Source of the DNA: Haematobia irritans
Lineage: Eukaryota > Arthropoda > Insecta > Diptera > Muscidae
NCBI RefSeq assembly: GCF_050003625.1
Contig: NC_134399.1
Span: 220,032,975 to 220,096,974, forward strand
DNA length: 64,000 bases
Direction of reading: 5' to 3'
Of the stretch, positions 1 through 11,277 are shown piece after piece. Position 1 is the first letter of the stretch, and every line of letters begins with the position of its first letter. The translations under genes were made by a program, and so were the position numbers. Under the pieces are notes generated by a model that was not told the DNA's origin, did no database searches, and was given only the letters and a program-made list of their open reading frames with translations.

Positions 1-199
1 GCAAGAATATTATGCACAAATGAATCATAAAGATTTAAATAGTTCAGAATTTCTTAAAATTTGTAAATGTTACCAATAATGCGCCCATCTTGAACTTCGT
101 ATGGTACTAAAGACATTTTTGCAATTTTGAATTTTCTTTTTTCTTCAAACTAGGAAAATTTCTTGAACAAGTGAAAACAAAATAATTATGTCTTATATT
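1..199. repeat. MITE fragment, same family as 12251-12655
   Basis: The stretch resembles 12355-12560 along its length. Shared blocks include 'cccatcttgaacttc', 'aaagacat', and 'gaacaagtgaaaa'/'caacaagtgaaaa' before an A/T-rich end. It is cut by the window edge on the left and abuts a Family III repeat on the right. It has no coding potential. Confidence 0.55.
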
Positions 200-1335
200 T
201 ATACCCTTCACCACTACTGTGGTACAGGGTATAATAAGTTTGTGCATTTGTATGTAACGCCAAGAAGGAAAAGTCTCAGACCCATCGTTTAGTATACCGA
301 TCGTCTTAGAATTAAATTCTGAGTCGATTTAGTTTGTGTCGATTTTGTGTGCAAAGTACAGCTCGCAGTTTATGTCCGATCATCCTCAAGTTTGGCACCA
401 CAGAGTTTTACTTTGGTTCAAAGACAATCGCTATTGATATTTATCATCGATCTGATCATAAATGACGTATTTATCAACGTATTTTCTTAAAAATTCGTAC
501 AGCAAAATGGTTTACGGTTCTCGTAAAATGTGCAAAATATCAGCCAAATCATACGCTTGCTATATTTTGTTTAAATCGGTTCAGATTTAGATATAGCACC
601 CGAATACATCTTTTGACCGATTTAGACTCATATACCAACAGATATTTTTCGCCAATTTTCCGTCATAGGAAATTTTGCACAGGGAGTAGAATTAACATAG
701 TAACTATGCATGCGATTGAAATCGGTTTAGATTTCGATATATATGTTTTTCCGATTTAGGCAAAAATGGCCAAAATACCCACATTTTCCTTATGAAATCG
801 CCACTGCTAAGTCGAAAACTTGTAAAAATGACTCAAATTTTTCTATCACTCTAATACACATCTATCGACCGACAAATCATAAATACGCTTTTGCGAAGTT
901 GCCTCAAAATTGGTTCAGATTTAAATGTTTCCCATATTTTTTAGTAACATTGTGCTTCTCTAGAACTAAAATTTAAACCGGCTGATGTCCTGATTTAAAT
1001 TTTAGTTCTAGAGATTTTGTAGAAGTACAACAAATTGTCTCCAAATCGGTTAAGATATAAATATTTGTATATGGGAATGTAAACCTTCATGAAGGAGTTG
1101 AGATGGTAACACAAATTTTGGTCTACAAAGTGGTGAAGGGTATAATATAGTCCTTGGGTATAATGTAGTCCTTGTTCAAGCAAATCAATATGAAGCTCTG
1201 GGACCGATTTAGCTGATATTTTGCAAGTTTTACAAGACTCATAAAATATTTATATGTACGAAATGTGAAGTAGATTGGTTGATAGATACTATAACCACTT
1301 CGGGGATAAGTATATATCGATGTTTCCATTCCAAA
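200..1335 (-). repeat. Family III 153-bp-type repeat element, copy 1
   Basis: The head is a hairpin at 200-233, with outer arms TATACCCT and AGGGTATA and inner CCAC/GTGG. The body carries degenerate monomers with the family core 'ggttcagatttagatatag'. Near 1120-1150 the sequence 'gtggtgaagggtataatatag' is the reverse complement of the head arm, so it forms the terminal inverted repeat. The GC-rich tail palindrome seen in other copies is missing, and a further segment resembling 40180-40290 runs to 1335. Strand is given as the strand that would read the 51-codon repeat frame. It is too degenerate to encode anything now. Confidence 0.7.
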
Positions 1336-2216
1336 GTAGGGTAAGTGCAGCAAATGTGGTATAGGCTGGTAATGTGGTATAGTAGCTTTTTTCTCTATCT
1401 AACAACATACGAATAATTAAACCAAGCTGAATAGATTGTGGCTGTCAGAAAATGAAACAATCAAAGATCAATTTGATTTTTGCAACTCTTTCTTTGTGCC
1501 AGTTGAAAGAATTCACATTTACCCGTTTTTGTGAAGATATATTTTAAATTTATTAAATTTCGGATGTAAATAACTGACGAGTACTAAATAAGCATAAAAT
1601 GTATGCAATTGCGATACACATATTGCATTTATTTTTTTTACAAAAAAATTTACATTATGGTGTACCACATTACCTGCACATTTTATGAATTCGTGCTTAA
1701 TGTGTTTTTTTAATAAATTCGCAAATATATCCGAAATTATGGGTTTCTTATTTTTCGTTCACAGTTGCGTCGATGGCTAACACTAGAAAAATGAATGTGG
1801 TAAAATCTCAGCCTTGTCGAAGAAAAACAAAAAAATTGGCTTTCGAAAAAATAATGGGTATACCACATTTGCTGCACTTACACGCAAAGAAAAAAAACGT
1901 TTGGAAAACGTGTACCGAAAACGTTTTTCTTTTGTTAGAATTTTTTGAATTGCTTCGAAAATTTTAATCTTTTATCACCAAAAAAATTCGTTTGTTACAA
2001 AGTTTTTATTTTTTCAATAAAAAAAGTTATTTTTGAAACAACAACAGAGTCCATTTCGTTTATATCAAACACTGTTCTTTTCTGACTTTTGGTCTTTAAT
2101 AAAACACATTTTACAGTTCAAAATTTAATATAGTACAATGTAATGTTGAACATTTTTTTCGGAATCTTCCGAACATATGTTGAATGTATGTAAAAAAAAA
2201 AAAACAAAAACTTTGG

Positions 2217-2287
2217 TCGAAGCAGGGATCGAACCCACGACCCTTGGCATGAGAGTCAGACGTAGCAACCACTGCTCCACGGTGCCA
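2217..2287 (-). promoter_or_regulatory. tRNA-like pol III promoter head (leftward)
   Basis: Read on the - strand, box A is TGGAGCAGTGG (2269-2279, one mismatch to TRGYNNARNGG) and box B is GGTTCGATCCC (2225-2235, full match). The spacing is that of a tRNA. It is not a working tRNA gene: the acceptor ends do not pair and no CCA-ready 3' end is evident. The same head is in the copies at 14108-14180 and 18140-18212. Confidence 0.7.
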
Positions 2288-2404
2288 AACTAAATGTTTG
2301 TTTCTGTTAAATAAACTTTGTTTATTCGGTTCGTGGGCACCGCAAGCTATGCTATATAAATATAACTTATATGGATATTTATCTATTGATGACCATAACA
2401 GGTA

Positions 2405-2472
2405 CATAGCTCAGTGGTTAGTGTGTTGGCTTACAAAGTGCATGGTCCGCGGTTCGATTCTCCGTCCAGGCG
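2405..2472 (+). promoter_or_regulatory. tRNA-like pol III promoter head (rightward)
   Basis: Box A TAGCTCAGTGG (2407-2417) and box B GGTTCGATTCT (2451-2461) fit the pol III internal promoter consensus. The head points away from the one at 2217-2287, with about 130 bp between the two box A elements. The spacer contains a TATATAAAT-like stretch near 2350. It is a tRNA relic in a mobile element, not a tRNA gene. Confidence 0.7.
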
Positions 2473-2799
2473 AAAGGTAAAAAAATTTTAAAAATTTATA
2501 AAATCGTATAATTTCTTCTACATTGTTTGTATTACAGAAAAAGGTGCTAAGAACTAAAAATCTTCGTGGAAGTGAGAAAGATGTGAGGGAAAATGCAATT
2601 AGCCAGAAAAAATTTTTTTTTTGAGTTAGTCTTTATGAAATTGTTTTTACATCCTGGAAAAGAATAAACGTTTATCACAAAAAGTATATACTTTTCTTCC
2701 AAATACACTTCCTTACAGCGAAAAGCAAATGAGAAACGAACTTTGTTTGTCTAAAATTTCGTTTGGGAGGAAAGAATTATTTTTTTGTGTGTACCCTAC

Positions 2800-3279
2800 G
2801 CTAAGCCTAAAAAGTGAATTTTACAGGAAACAAGTTCAAAGTTTTTTTTTTTGAATTTCTCAAAAACCATATAAAATAGGAATTCCCTTTTTTCGGTCTT
2901 AAAATCATATTTATTGTTTTAGTATGTACAAACTCAAAGTAATGATAATAGAACATGGCTAAAAATGACTAGATCACTTTAGACCGAACAAAGCTTTTTA
3001 CCCTTTTTGGATTGGACATTTTTTAAAACTTTAGTCACAGGCTAAGTACAATATTAACCATAACGTTTGATAGAAGTGTCCAATAAATTACTACCTTTGA
3101 CAGGATGTAATTCACATCAATCCGAATAAAAAACAACGAATTCCGTCAAAACATGCTAAGTGGACTTAGCCTACTCTGGAACGAGGGCATCAACATGGCA
3201 GCTATACGTAAATGTGAATCGATTTTTCTAAAATCAATAGTTATTATTTTTAAGCCAAAGTAAGGCCTTACGGCAAATT
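2800..3279. other. No gene or recognisable element
   Basis: AT-rich sequence with short homopolymer runs. The last part (from about 3140) may be weak Family III remnant. I see no coding exon, tRNA or terminal inverted repeat. Confidence 0.4.
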
Positions 3280-3425
3280 TGAGGACGATTGCACTTAAGC
3301 TGCGAGCTGTACTTTTAACACCAAGATACATGAATAGACAGACAGACGGACGGATACATCTAAAAGATGGGTCTCAGACTGGTCTTTCTTGATGTTACAT
3401 ACAAAGATATAAAAATCTATAGAAC
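3280..3425 (+). repeat. Family III head-end fragment
   Basis: The segment matches the inverse head of Family III: 'gcgagctgtact', then 'cagacagacggacgga', then 'tgggtctcagac' and 'gttacatacaaag'. These occur in the same order at 40390-40560. The hairpin itself is gone. Confidence 0.6.
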
Positions 3426-4725
3426 TAAAATTTGTCCTTAAATATTGGAAATAAATTACCTGTTTTTACTATTGTTCGGTGTTGCTTAAGAAACGAATTG
3501 CCATCTGACAGAATGAAATCAGCTTAAAATAGCCTGTTGTGATTTTATAATCCTTGGAATATATCTCGAATAATTTCCATCAAAAATATAACTCGAGAGG
3601 CTATCGAGTCGCTATCGTATCGGACATACGAGCTGTAACCCTGCGGATAGGATTTGCACAATTTCATGATAAGTCTATAATCCTTTAAGCTTGGTCATAT
3701 GGCTAAAATTGTTTTTCATTATCAAAGACATACCTTCTTTTTCGTCCGAACATTTATCACAAAAAGTGACAATTTTGTTTGAATACCAAACTAACGTCTC
3801 TTATTGGGAACCCCGCTTATATTGGATACAAATTCATTGGACACAACTTATCTGTATACAGAGACTATAATCTCTGTGCAGGATTACAATTTCGATCTTA
3901 AAATTTTTCCAAAATGGTAAAATCTTTTCCTTACATATATGTTCCAATTTAACCCAAGCCCTTGATTTTGGTTTGGGAGTTTCTGGTTTTTTTGATTTTA
4001 TAATAATCGTCATACATAAATGTTTCAGCGAGAAAAATAATTGAAATTTATTTTTGAAGCACTTAATTAGCAATTTATAGCCATATTCTGAAAGTGTTGA
4101 ATGACACTGTTTCACCGACGACGCCACACGTTTTGTCTGCTATGTTTAGGTTCACGCGTCATATTCGAATACCATAGGAAAGGATAGATGGATGGATGAT
4201 CCTCATAAATATGCGTCGTAGTACTATCATCTTGTGCATTTGCATAAGCAAGCATTTCATTATTGGGATGGATGATCAGTGATCATTCGGTTGATATTAC
4301 TCGCGTGTAACAAGTTGCATTTCATCTAAATATAGAGCGTCGACATTTTTACATGATCTTCCTCGATCATTTTGAAGACAATGGAGGTGGATGCTGCTAT
4401 GTCGACGGTGAAAGGGGGTCAATAAAAATATTTCCCCTTCTTTTCTCTTTGACATCGAATTACAATTTGTGATATCCATAGAGACAAAAGAAAGAAACAA
4501 TATACCAACCAAATATAATGCACCCCATATATAAAAAAGGATGGCAGTGTTTACCAGAACACAAAGTCAAATTAATCAGCTTTACAAAGGAAAGAACTCA
4601 AATATGAATGTCAGACTTTTTTTGAATATGATATATTTATGTGCAATATGTCGGAGATATGTTTTCGACATTTTCACTGATCGCATTACATTGTAGGTTT
4701 TATGTATGCGTTTTTTGTTTTGTTT
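3426..4725. other. No gene or recognisable element
   Basis: About 1.3 kb of AT-rich DNA. Short open frames exist on both strands, but none shows a known domain, splice context or repeated structure. It lies upstream of the T-box gene, so regulatory DNA or an untranslated exon cannot be excluded. Confidence 0.35.
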
Positions 4726-5981
4726 TTTGGTTGGCTGATAAGTCTCCGGTCTAACAAAGAAAAACACATTTTTTGTCAAAATTCGTTTTTATTATTCAAC
4801 ATAGTTCCCTTCAAGAGCGATACAACGATTATAACGACCTTCCAATTTTTTGATACCATTTTGGTAGTACTCCTTCGGTTTTGCCTCAAAATAGGCATCA
4901 GTTTCGGCGATCACCTCTTCATTGCAGCCAAATTTTTTCCCTGCGAGCATCCTTTTGAGGTCTGAGAACAAGAAAAAGTCGCTGGGGGCCAGATCTGGAG
5001 AATACGGTGGTTGGGGAAGCAATTCGAAACCCAATTCATGAATTTTTGCCATCGTTCTCAATGACTTGTGGCACGGTGCGTTGTCTTGGTGGAACAACAC
5101 TTTTTTCTTCTTCATATCGGGCCGTTTTGCCGCGATTTTGACCTTCAAACGCTCCAATAACGCCATATAATAGTCACTGTTGATGGTTTTTCCCTTCTCA
5201 AGATAATCGATAAAAATTATTCCATGCGCATCCCAAAAAACAGAGGCCATTACTTTGCCAGCGGACTTTTGAGTCTTTCCACGCTTCGGAGACGGTTCAC
5301 CGGTCGCTGTCCACTCAGCCGACTGTCGATTGGACTCAGAAGTGTAGTGATGGAGCCATGTTTCATCCATTGTCATATATCGACGGAAAAACTCGGGTGT
5401 ATTACGAGTTGACAGCTGCAAAAACCGCTCAGAATCATGAACACGTTGTTGTTTTTGGTCAAATGTGAGCTCGCGCGGCACCCATTTTGCACAGAGCTTC
5501 CGCATATCCAAATATTGATGAATGATATGATCAACACGTTCCTTTGATATTTTTAAGACCTCTGCTATATCGATCAACTTCATTTTACGCTCATACAAAA
5601 TCATTTTGTGGATTTTTTTGATGATTTCGTCGGTAACCACCTCTTTCGGGCGTCCACTGCGTTCACCGTTCTCCGTGCTCATTTCACCATGCTTGAATTT
5701 TGCATACAAATCAATTATTGTTGATTTCCCTGGGGCAGAGTCCGGAAACTCATTATCAAGCCAAGTTTTTGCTTCCACCGTATTTTTCCCCTTTAGAAAA
5801 CAGTATTTTATCAAAACACGAAATTTCTTTTTCCCATTTTTTTTTCACAATAACAAAAAAGACGCTCTATCTCACAAACTAATTGACTTACAGACGTCAA
5901 ATTTTGATACGAATCATTTGAAGGTTGGTACTATATAAAATGTGTCTATGTGTCAGACCGGGGACTTATCAGCCAACCTGT
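4726..5981 (-). mobile_element. Himar1-like mariner (irritans group), nearly full length
   Basis: The right inverted terminal repeat lies at 5955-5981 and is followed by TA. The left one, at 4726-4752, has one internal change and three altered outermost bases. Between them is a single transposase frame on the - strand. At about 1256 bp it has the size of a full-length mariner. The damaged outer left end and the frameshift near the start of the transposase suggest a recently inactivated copy. A truncated sister copy lies at 59532-59840. Confidence 0.9.
4792..5837 (-). pseudogene. mariner transposase, frameshifted close to the start
   Basis: A cut-and-paste DNA transposase of the Tc1/mariner superfamily, D,D34D type. 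The open frame 5814-4792 gives 340 residues. It has an N-terminal helix-turn-helix region, WVPREL at 111-116, and catalytic aspartates at 150 (TMDETW), 244 (FHQDNAP) and 279 (LAPSD), with 34 residues between the last two. The C-terminus ends at a normal stop. The natural ATG at 5835-5837 is in a different frame: compared with what I recall of the horn-fly element, one base is missing in the A/G-rich stretch after it. In-frame translation would then have to start at a non-AUG codon. The rest of the frame is unbroken, so the copy is probably young. The close match to the irritans group is from memory, not from an alignment. Confidence 0.88.
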
Positions 5982-5983
5982 TA

Positions 5984-6397
5984 TTTTAAAGTTGATAACA
6001 TTGTTTCTTACGCTCCTAGTCCAATTGATTTCAAAGAATTTTTCTCACGCGCCCTCTAGAATAAAAGAAGTTAGCCCTGAATACATACGAATGAATTGTG
6101 GCGACTCACGAAGATTTTGACGACTTGCGAAAATTTACACGATTCACGGAAAATATCGTCAGTTATATTTGGAAATGTTGCAAAAAAAAGTTCATCAGCG
6201 AGAATAAAGGCGTAGGGGTTATTCGTAAAATTTCGTTTCTCGTTCCAGACTGGTTTTGAAGCTCTGCGATCGAATTTTTGGAACATTTCTTTCGCCCAAT
6301 CGACACGAGGTTTATTGGGCGATTGACAAAATTTTTTGGGATCCAAACCGTCAGTAGCATCAGAGATGGTCTGTATCAAACTTTTTTAGGATTGCGA
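5984..6397. other. No recognised feature
   Basis: AT-rich sequence between the mariner and a run of GTCGCAAA-type motifs. Nothing here can be assigned. Confidence 0.35.
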
Positions 6398-6880
6398 CTG
6401 TCGCAAAGTTGTAAACGTCGTAAACGTCACATACGTGTCGTAAATGTAGAAAAAGTAACAAAAGTCGCAAACTCAAAATACTTTAGTCGCGTCAGCTAGG
6501 CAGCAAATTCGATGATATCCAAGACGATGGTATGTGCGAAGAGAAGGTTTTAGTCCCCACATTTTCCCTATTGCCTTTTGCATGAGTACAGGGTAACCGT
6601 TCAGTCTCCTGTCCAATATAACCCAAAGGTATTTTGCACACTCACTAACGGGATTTCGATAGCACCTAAGAAAATAGGCTTGACCGTGGAAAAACTTTCC
6701 CAAATTTCTGCAGAAACTCACAGCGAATGCTGTTAAGCTAAATTAAAAAATGTTCAGGATTTCTTCTATTCAAAATTAGGTTTTCTACAGTAGGTTTACG
6801 ACTTTTGCGACATACGTATTATACCGTCGCAAATGTATGTCGCAAAAGTCACAGTTTGTGACAGGCCAACCCTGATTAGC
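6398..6880. repeat. Degenerate repeat with GTCGCAAA motifs at both ends
   Basis: Motifs of the type gactgtcgcaaag and cgtaaacgtc cluster at 6395-6490. Similar motifs (cgacttttgcgacatacg, cgtcgcaaatg, gtcgcaaaagtcac) appear at 6800-6865. They bracket a LINE fragment. This could be an old terminal-inverted-repeat element or a local simple repeat. I cannot fix the ends. Confidence 0.35.
6475..6721 (-). pseudogene. Non-LTR retrotransposon reverse transcriptase fragment
   Basis: The - strand frame contains SECAKYLWVILDRRLN followed closely by QKAIGKMWGLKP. These two blocks are typical of the thumb region at the end of the reverse transcriptase of Jockey/I-type LINEs (usual form: AKYLGVILD...LNW...K..GK.WGL.P). 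The segment normally lying between them is mostly missing, so this is an internally deleted fragment of about 80 codons with no flanking LINE sequence. It is a dead relic. The clade assignment is from motif recognition only. Confidence 0.6.
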
Positions 6881-7196
6881 ATGCCCGCCTTGCATACACA
6901 AGGTCGTGGGTTCGATTCCTGCGTCGACCGAACACCAAAAAGTTTTTCAGCGGTGGATTATCCCACTTCAGTAATGCTGGTGACATTTCTGAGGGTTTCA
7001 AAGCTTCTCTAAGTGGTTTCACTGCAATGTGGAACGCCGTTCGGACTCAGCTAAAAAAAGGAGGTCCCTTGTCATTGAACTTAACATGGAATCGGGCAGC
7101 ACTCAGTGATAAGAGAGAAGTTCACCAATGTGGTATCACAATGGACTGAATAGTTTAAGTGAGCCTGATACATCGGGCTGCCACCTAACCTAACAC
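6877..7196 (+). mobile_element. tRNA-derived SINE, 5' truncated
   Basis: It begins inside the tRNA-like head (after box A), keeps box B GGTTCGATTCC, and then runs through the family body ('gcggtggattatccca', 'aaaaggaggtccctt', 'cagtgataagagagaag') to a short 'cacctaacctaaca' tail. The complete reference copy in this window is 62291-62642. Confidence 0.85.
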
Positions 7197-7204
7197 ACAA
7201 AAAT

Positions 7205-7400
7205 TGTTTTCTGATTCAATCACGAAATTAATTGCTCCAATTAATTTTTTAATTGAAATGTCTTCAATCACAGAAATGATAGTATCAATTAAAATATTAA
7301 TTGATACTATTAATTTTTGTTTCAATTAAAAACAATGTTGAATCAAATTTTTAATTGAATATTTTTTAAAACTCAATAAAAATTTTAATTGGAAAAATTT
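7205..7400. repeat. AATTGATT-rich MITE
   Basis: Built from repeated aattgat/tcaattaa words with 'cttcaatcacagaaatgatag' inside. Related copies or fragments lie at 39340-39470, 39700-39800, 43070-43130 and 55720-55868. The terminal repeats are fuzzy and no coding content is seen. Confidence 0.55.
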
Positions 7401-8637
7401 TCGTGAATTTTTTGACGTGACATGACGATCTTACAATATCAGCTGGCGCACAACATCGATGGTTTCTGGGATCACATCGATGGTTTCAGGACCTCGCTTG
7501 AATCCACCACTTATCTATTATAATCCCATAAATGCTCGCATTTTGAGTACAATGTCCCAAAATTAAAATTCTCTGTACTATTTAAAATAGTCACACAAAG
7601 AAAATAAGAAAATTTTTCTTGTTGCTTTGGGAGGAATAGCGTCAAGCTTGACAGGAAAACAATTATTTGTGCCAAATACTAATTGATTTTCGAATTCATT
7701 AAATATTTGTCGAGGAACAAACACCAGGGTAGCCACAATGGCAGCTATTGGAATATCTTTGTCCGCCTTTTCTGTCTGGCTGTAAATCTCACTGTCTCAT
7801 TTAGTTTGATTTTTTTCCAACAAAAACATTTTCTTGGATTCCCCCAGAACCCAAAGTAAATAGTCCATGCAAGCCAGAAAGAATGTCTTAGAAATTCTTA
7901 TGAGATCACTTTACTCAAGGCAGACAATAGCATGTTAGTATTTATGTCATAAAATTCCCAATTGCCAATTGTTGCCAACAAATTGGTTTGATTATGGTGG
8001 TACTGCAATCAAAGGGTTATGGGTCATATACATTAATGACTTTGAAATCATCCGAGGAACATAATGAATTCGTACAAGATTTTCTTATTTGTTTGAATTT
8101 TCTAAGGATTTGGGATTTGCAATGATATATTTGACTTATATAATTATTTTAAACAATCCGCAGTGGTTGCAAATAAATTCTGTTTTTGGAAATAATTCTC
8201 TAATTTTTGAATATATAAAGATATCTTAATATTTCTAGTGATCCTAGTGCGTCCATGGATTACATTTCTATCACTTTTCAAAATATTTACTATTATAATG
8301 AAAATTGAAGGCCACATAGTCGTCAACAAACCTATTCTCATACCAAAAAAATTCAGTTTTCAGCAAATTTAAAAAGTTTTTTTTTGCCATCACAGCAACA
8401 CATCTTCAATTTTATTATATCAGTATCGCTCCAAAACAATTGTTGTTTACTGAAAATGAATACTGAGAGACAGCAGTAGTGTTGGGAAAGTAATTATTGT
8501 TTTGAAAAATTGGTTAAAATGACGAAAATAAGCTTCACCTCAACGAAAGTATTACAGAATGTGAAAAATTTAACTTATTACGTATTGCATTTGCATATAA
8601 GAGCGATTGGAACAGCGCAAAAATTTACATTGGTGTA
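7401..8637. other. No gene or recognisable element
   Basis: About 1.2 kb of AT-rich DNA. A short near-repeat 'catcgatggtttc' occurs twice at 7450-7490. I found no coding or RNA signal. Confidence 0.35.
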
Positions 8638-9871
8638 CAAGAGCGGTTCGGAAACTTCTTAGCCTATCAATGAAAGAGAATATTTAGTTTTTCAAAAATA
8701 TTTTTATTTTTCAATACATTCTCCTGCAACTTCAATACACTTAGTCCAATGCTTTTCTAGCAATTCTATCCCTTGATTAAAATAGTTTTCCTCAAGGTCT
8801 TCAAAATAGTGGTTTACAACTGTAATTGCATCTTCATTTGAGGTAAAACGCTTGCCAGCAAGGATTTTTTTTAGATTTGGGAACAAGTAAAAGTCACTGG
8901 GAGCTAAATCAGGAGAATAAGGTGGATGGTCAAGCAACACGTACTTTAATTCGTTGATTTTAGCCATTGTTCAAACATTCTTGTGCGCTGGTGCGTTGTC
9001 TTGATGAAAAATTATTTTTTTGTTTTGTAAGCCAGGACGTTTTTCTCGAATTTGTACATTTAATTGATCCAAAAGGTTGCAATAGTACTCTGAATTTATT
9101 GTTTTACCCTTTTTCAATCAATAAAATACATTTGAAGTACCAAAAAACCGTTGTCATAACCTTACCACCGATTGAATTGTTTTTGCCTTCTTTGGGGCAC
9201 TTCATCCAGCTTCAGTCCATTGTTTGGATTGTTCTTTTGTCTCTGGAGTATAGTGGTGGATCCATGTCTCATCAACAGTTATGAAACGATGCTTAAAATC
9301 CATTTTATTTCGTTTAAAACGATCCAAACAAGCTTGAGAAATGTTCATTCTTATGCGTTTTTGATCGATTGTTAACAAATGAGGCACCCATCTTGCAGAA
9401 GGCTTTTTCATCTGTAGTTCTTCATGCAAAATTAAATGGACTCGATCATTTGAGATGCCCATGATATTAGCAATTTCCGGCACTTTTATTCGTCGATCAT
9501 TTAATACCATATCATGCACTTTGTCTACAATTTCTGTTGTTGTTGCTGTTTTTGGACGTATACTACGTGGTAACCCAATTTTTTACTGTTGCATATGAAG
9601 GATCACTTTCACCTAACACATTCACCATATCATTATGATAAACCTTTTTTATGTAAATATTTAATGACAGCACGCATTTCTAATTTTTCCATTGTAAAAA
9701 AATTGCGGATGCGTCGTTTTTGAACACCTGTTTCTATATTAAGGAGTTGCCAGATCGAAACAAAATTGTACATGTGTTAATAACAGAGATGGATGTTTCC
9801 AACACACTTAACTTATTTCTGTTTATACCGCGCTTTTTGTGCTAGGCTAAGAAGTTTCCGAACTGCCCTCG
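8638..9871 (-). mobile_element. Second mariner lineage, degenerate, full length
   Basis: Imperfect inverted repeats at both ends (caagagcggttcggaaac on the left, the inverse of cgagggcagttcggaaac on the right) are flanked by TA at 8636-8637 and 9872-9873. At 1234 bp it is close to full length. The ends and protein differ clearly from the Himar1-like copy at 4726-5981, so this is a separate and older mariner lineage. Confidence 0.85.
8704..9692 (-). pseudogene. mariner transposase with several breaks
   Basis: The frame starts at the ATG at 9690-9692 (MEKLEMRAVIKYL) but is soon broken. Readable blocks follow in different frames. One is 9519-9202, with the WVPHL motif and the first catalytic aspartate in FITVDETWIHHY. 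A short piece near 8985-9030 has FHQDNAP with the second. The last, 8967-8704, has PYSPDLAPSDFYLF with the third and a natural C-terminus. At least two frameshifts separate them. The enzyme would have been a D,D34D transposase; this copy is dead. Confidence 0.85.
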
Positions 9872-9873
9872 TA

Positions 9874-10078
9874 TGTGGGAGCGTTTCAAATATAAAGAAT
9901 CACACGGAAACCAAACCAGTATTGCCAGATTATTTTTGAACCTTACACCCAAATCTTAAAATAAAACCGAAGTTGGTCGAACTAACCACATGTATTACTG
10001 TGCATGAAAAACAAACAGGTGACTTCATGTCAGTAGAATCTTAGTTGTCAGTAGAATCAACCATAACACCAACAAATA
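9874..10078. other. No recognised feature
   Basis: A short AT-rich gap between the second mariner and a CTGCTG-type MITE. Confidence 0.3.
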
Positions 10079-10549
10079 CACCCAAAGAAATTTGTTAGTA
10101 GGGACAGCAGAAAAGTCTACTAAAACAGCAGAAAGTCTGCTGAGTAAGGGACAGCAGTCACGGTTTGCTGAAATAGCAAACATTTCTGCTATTTTTTAAG
10201 CTCGATTACAGTAAAACATGTTTTATTTTGTCTGAAACAAATAAAAATGTCAACTGACATATATTGTTTTAACATAATTAAAACAATACTATAGTATTTG
10301 ACCAAATATCTGAATATTTATTGAATTGAGGCATAACAGCAAACAAAATGTTTGCTGATCGTATTTAGGAGCTTGTAAGTATATTACAGTGCAAAAATAT
10401 ACCAAAAACTACTTTTGGTTCTTAAATATGCTTTGAGGAAAAATTTATAACCTAAAAATTTTCTAATTTGTTGTTCATTAGGTCCTGAAGTACAAAAATA
10501 TAACAGCAGACATCGACTGCTGTTTTTAGCAGACTTTTTTCTATGAGTG
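10079..10549. mobile_element. MITE with CACNCAAAGAAA ends and CAGCAG subterminal motifs
   Basis: Flanked by TA at 10077-10078 and 10550-10551. The ends cacccaaagaaa and the inverse of cactcatagaaaa form a terminal inverted repeat. Subterminal 'acagcagaaaagtct' and 'aaaacagcag' on the left mirror 'cgactgctgtttttagc' on the right. It is non-coding. Confidence 0.7.
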
Positions 10550-10551
10550 TA

Positions 10552-11277
10552 TATACAATTTGTCGCAAAGAAATTTACGTGTTCTATATAAATAAGGTGT
10601 AAACCTCTAGTACCATGGAGATGCACCAAGGAAATGTAGCAAGCGTTCAATAACCTGGATTTAATAAATACAGTCCACTAAAAAGTTATCTCAGCGATAT
10701 TCACTGGTAATACAAAATAAATCAATGTATAAAAGGTTTAAATAAAAAATAACTCGGTTTATAAAGTGGAAACACAAAAAAATTAAAATTCATTTATTAT
10801 TAACCAAAAGAGTCCAAATTTCTAAATCTTCTGCGGTTGTAGTTTACAATTTGTTGGAAGTAAGTTGTTCAATCGTTTCACTTATAACATTCATAATTTA
10901 AGGAATACTTAACTCTTAAAATGCTTCCAGATGTTGAAGTTAACATACGATTTCTTAATTTGTTTTTGACTATGTCGAACTTTGAAAATGCCCTGCCAAC
11001 AGAAGTATTTGATAATCGTGGCGAAAGAAATGCTAATGCATACTTGCTTATATTTAGGTACTTGGGCTGACCTCCCACATCATTTTTTTCAAATTCATGA
11101 CAGAATTGCTCCGAATTTTGTTAAAAATCCCCCTCAATAAATGTTACCCCAAAAAATACCCTTATGCATGAAAACCCCTACATTTAGGGGAAAACCAACC
11201 CCTGGCAACACGGTACCAAACTCCAAACTAGTATGGACAATAATGTCGTTGATATTATTGAAAACAATTTTTTTTAG
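10552..11277. other. No gene recognised
   Basis: Short open frames only. Near 11120-11210 a patch of CCCC-containing words (ataccctt, aacccctac, taggggaaa) resembles old repeat sequence. No reading frame or RNA could be assigned. Confidence 0.35.

Larger units (their letters stand above)
1881..2791. mobile_element. TA-target MITE with two divergent tRNA-like heads, copy 1
   Basis: The element is flanked by TA at 1879-1880 and 2792-2793. Its ends are cacgcaaagaaaa and the inverse of cacacaaaaaaa. The body contains a tRNA-like head on the - strand (2217-2287) and another on the + strand (2405-2472), back to back. The interrupted MITE around it gives the empty site cactTAccctac, so the TA duplication is directly demonstrated. 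A closely similar copy lies at 17805-18712. There is no transposase, so it is presumably mobilised in trans by a Tc1/mariner-type enzyme; that is inference from the TA target. Confidence 0.8.
1336..2799. mobile_element. MITE with GTAGGGTAAGTGCAGC ends, split by another element
   Basis: The left end at 1336-1361 (gtagggtaagtgcagc, then aaatgtggtat) is repeated as an inverse at 1856-1880. The last six bases of that inverse (ccctac) lie at 2794-2799, beyond an inserted 911-bp element. Removing 1881-2793 restores a perfect inverted terminal repeat. The interior (about 550 bp) has no coding content. An internal 'gtaccacattacctgcaca' near 1661 is a partial further copy of the terminal motif. Confidence 0.75.

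Noticed and set aside
2405..2472. A genuine tRNA gene
   Set aside because: The same sequence recurs with the same flanks at 14295 and 18329, and the acceptor stem does not pair. It is a tRNA-like head of a mobile element.
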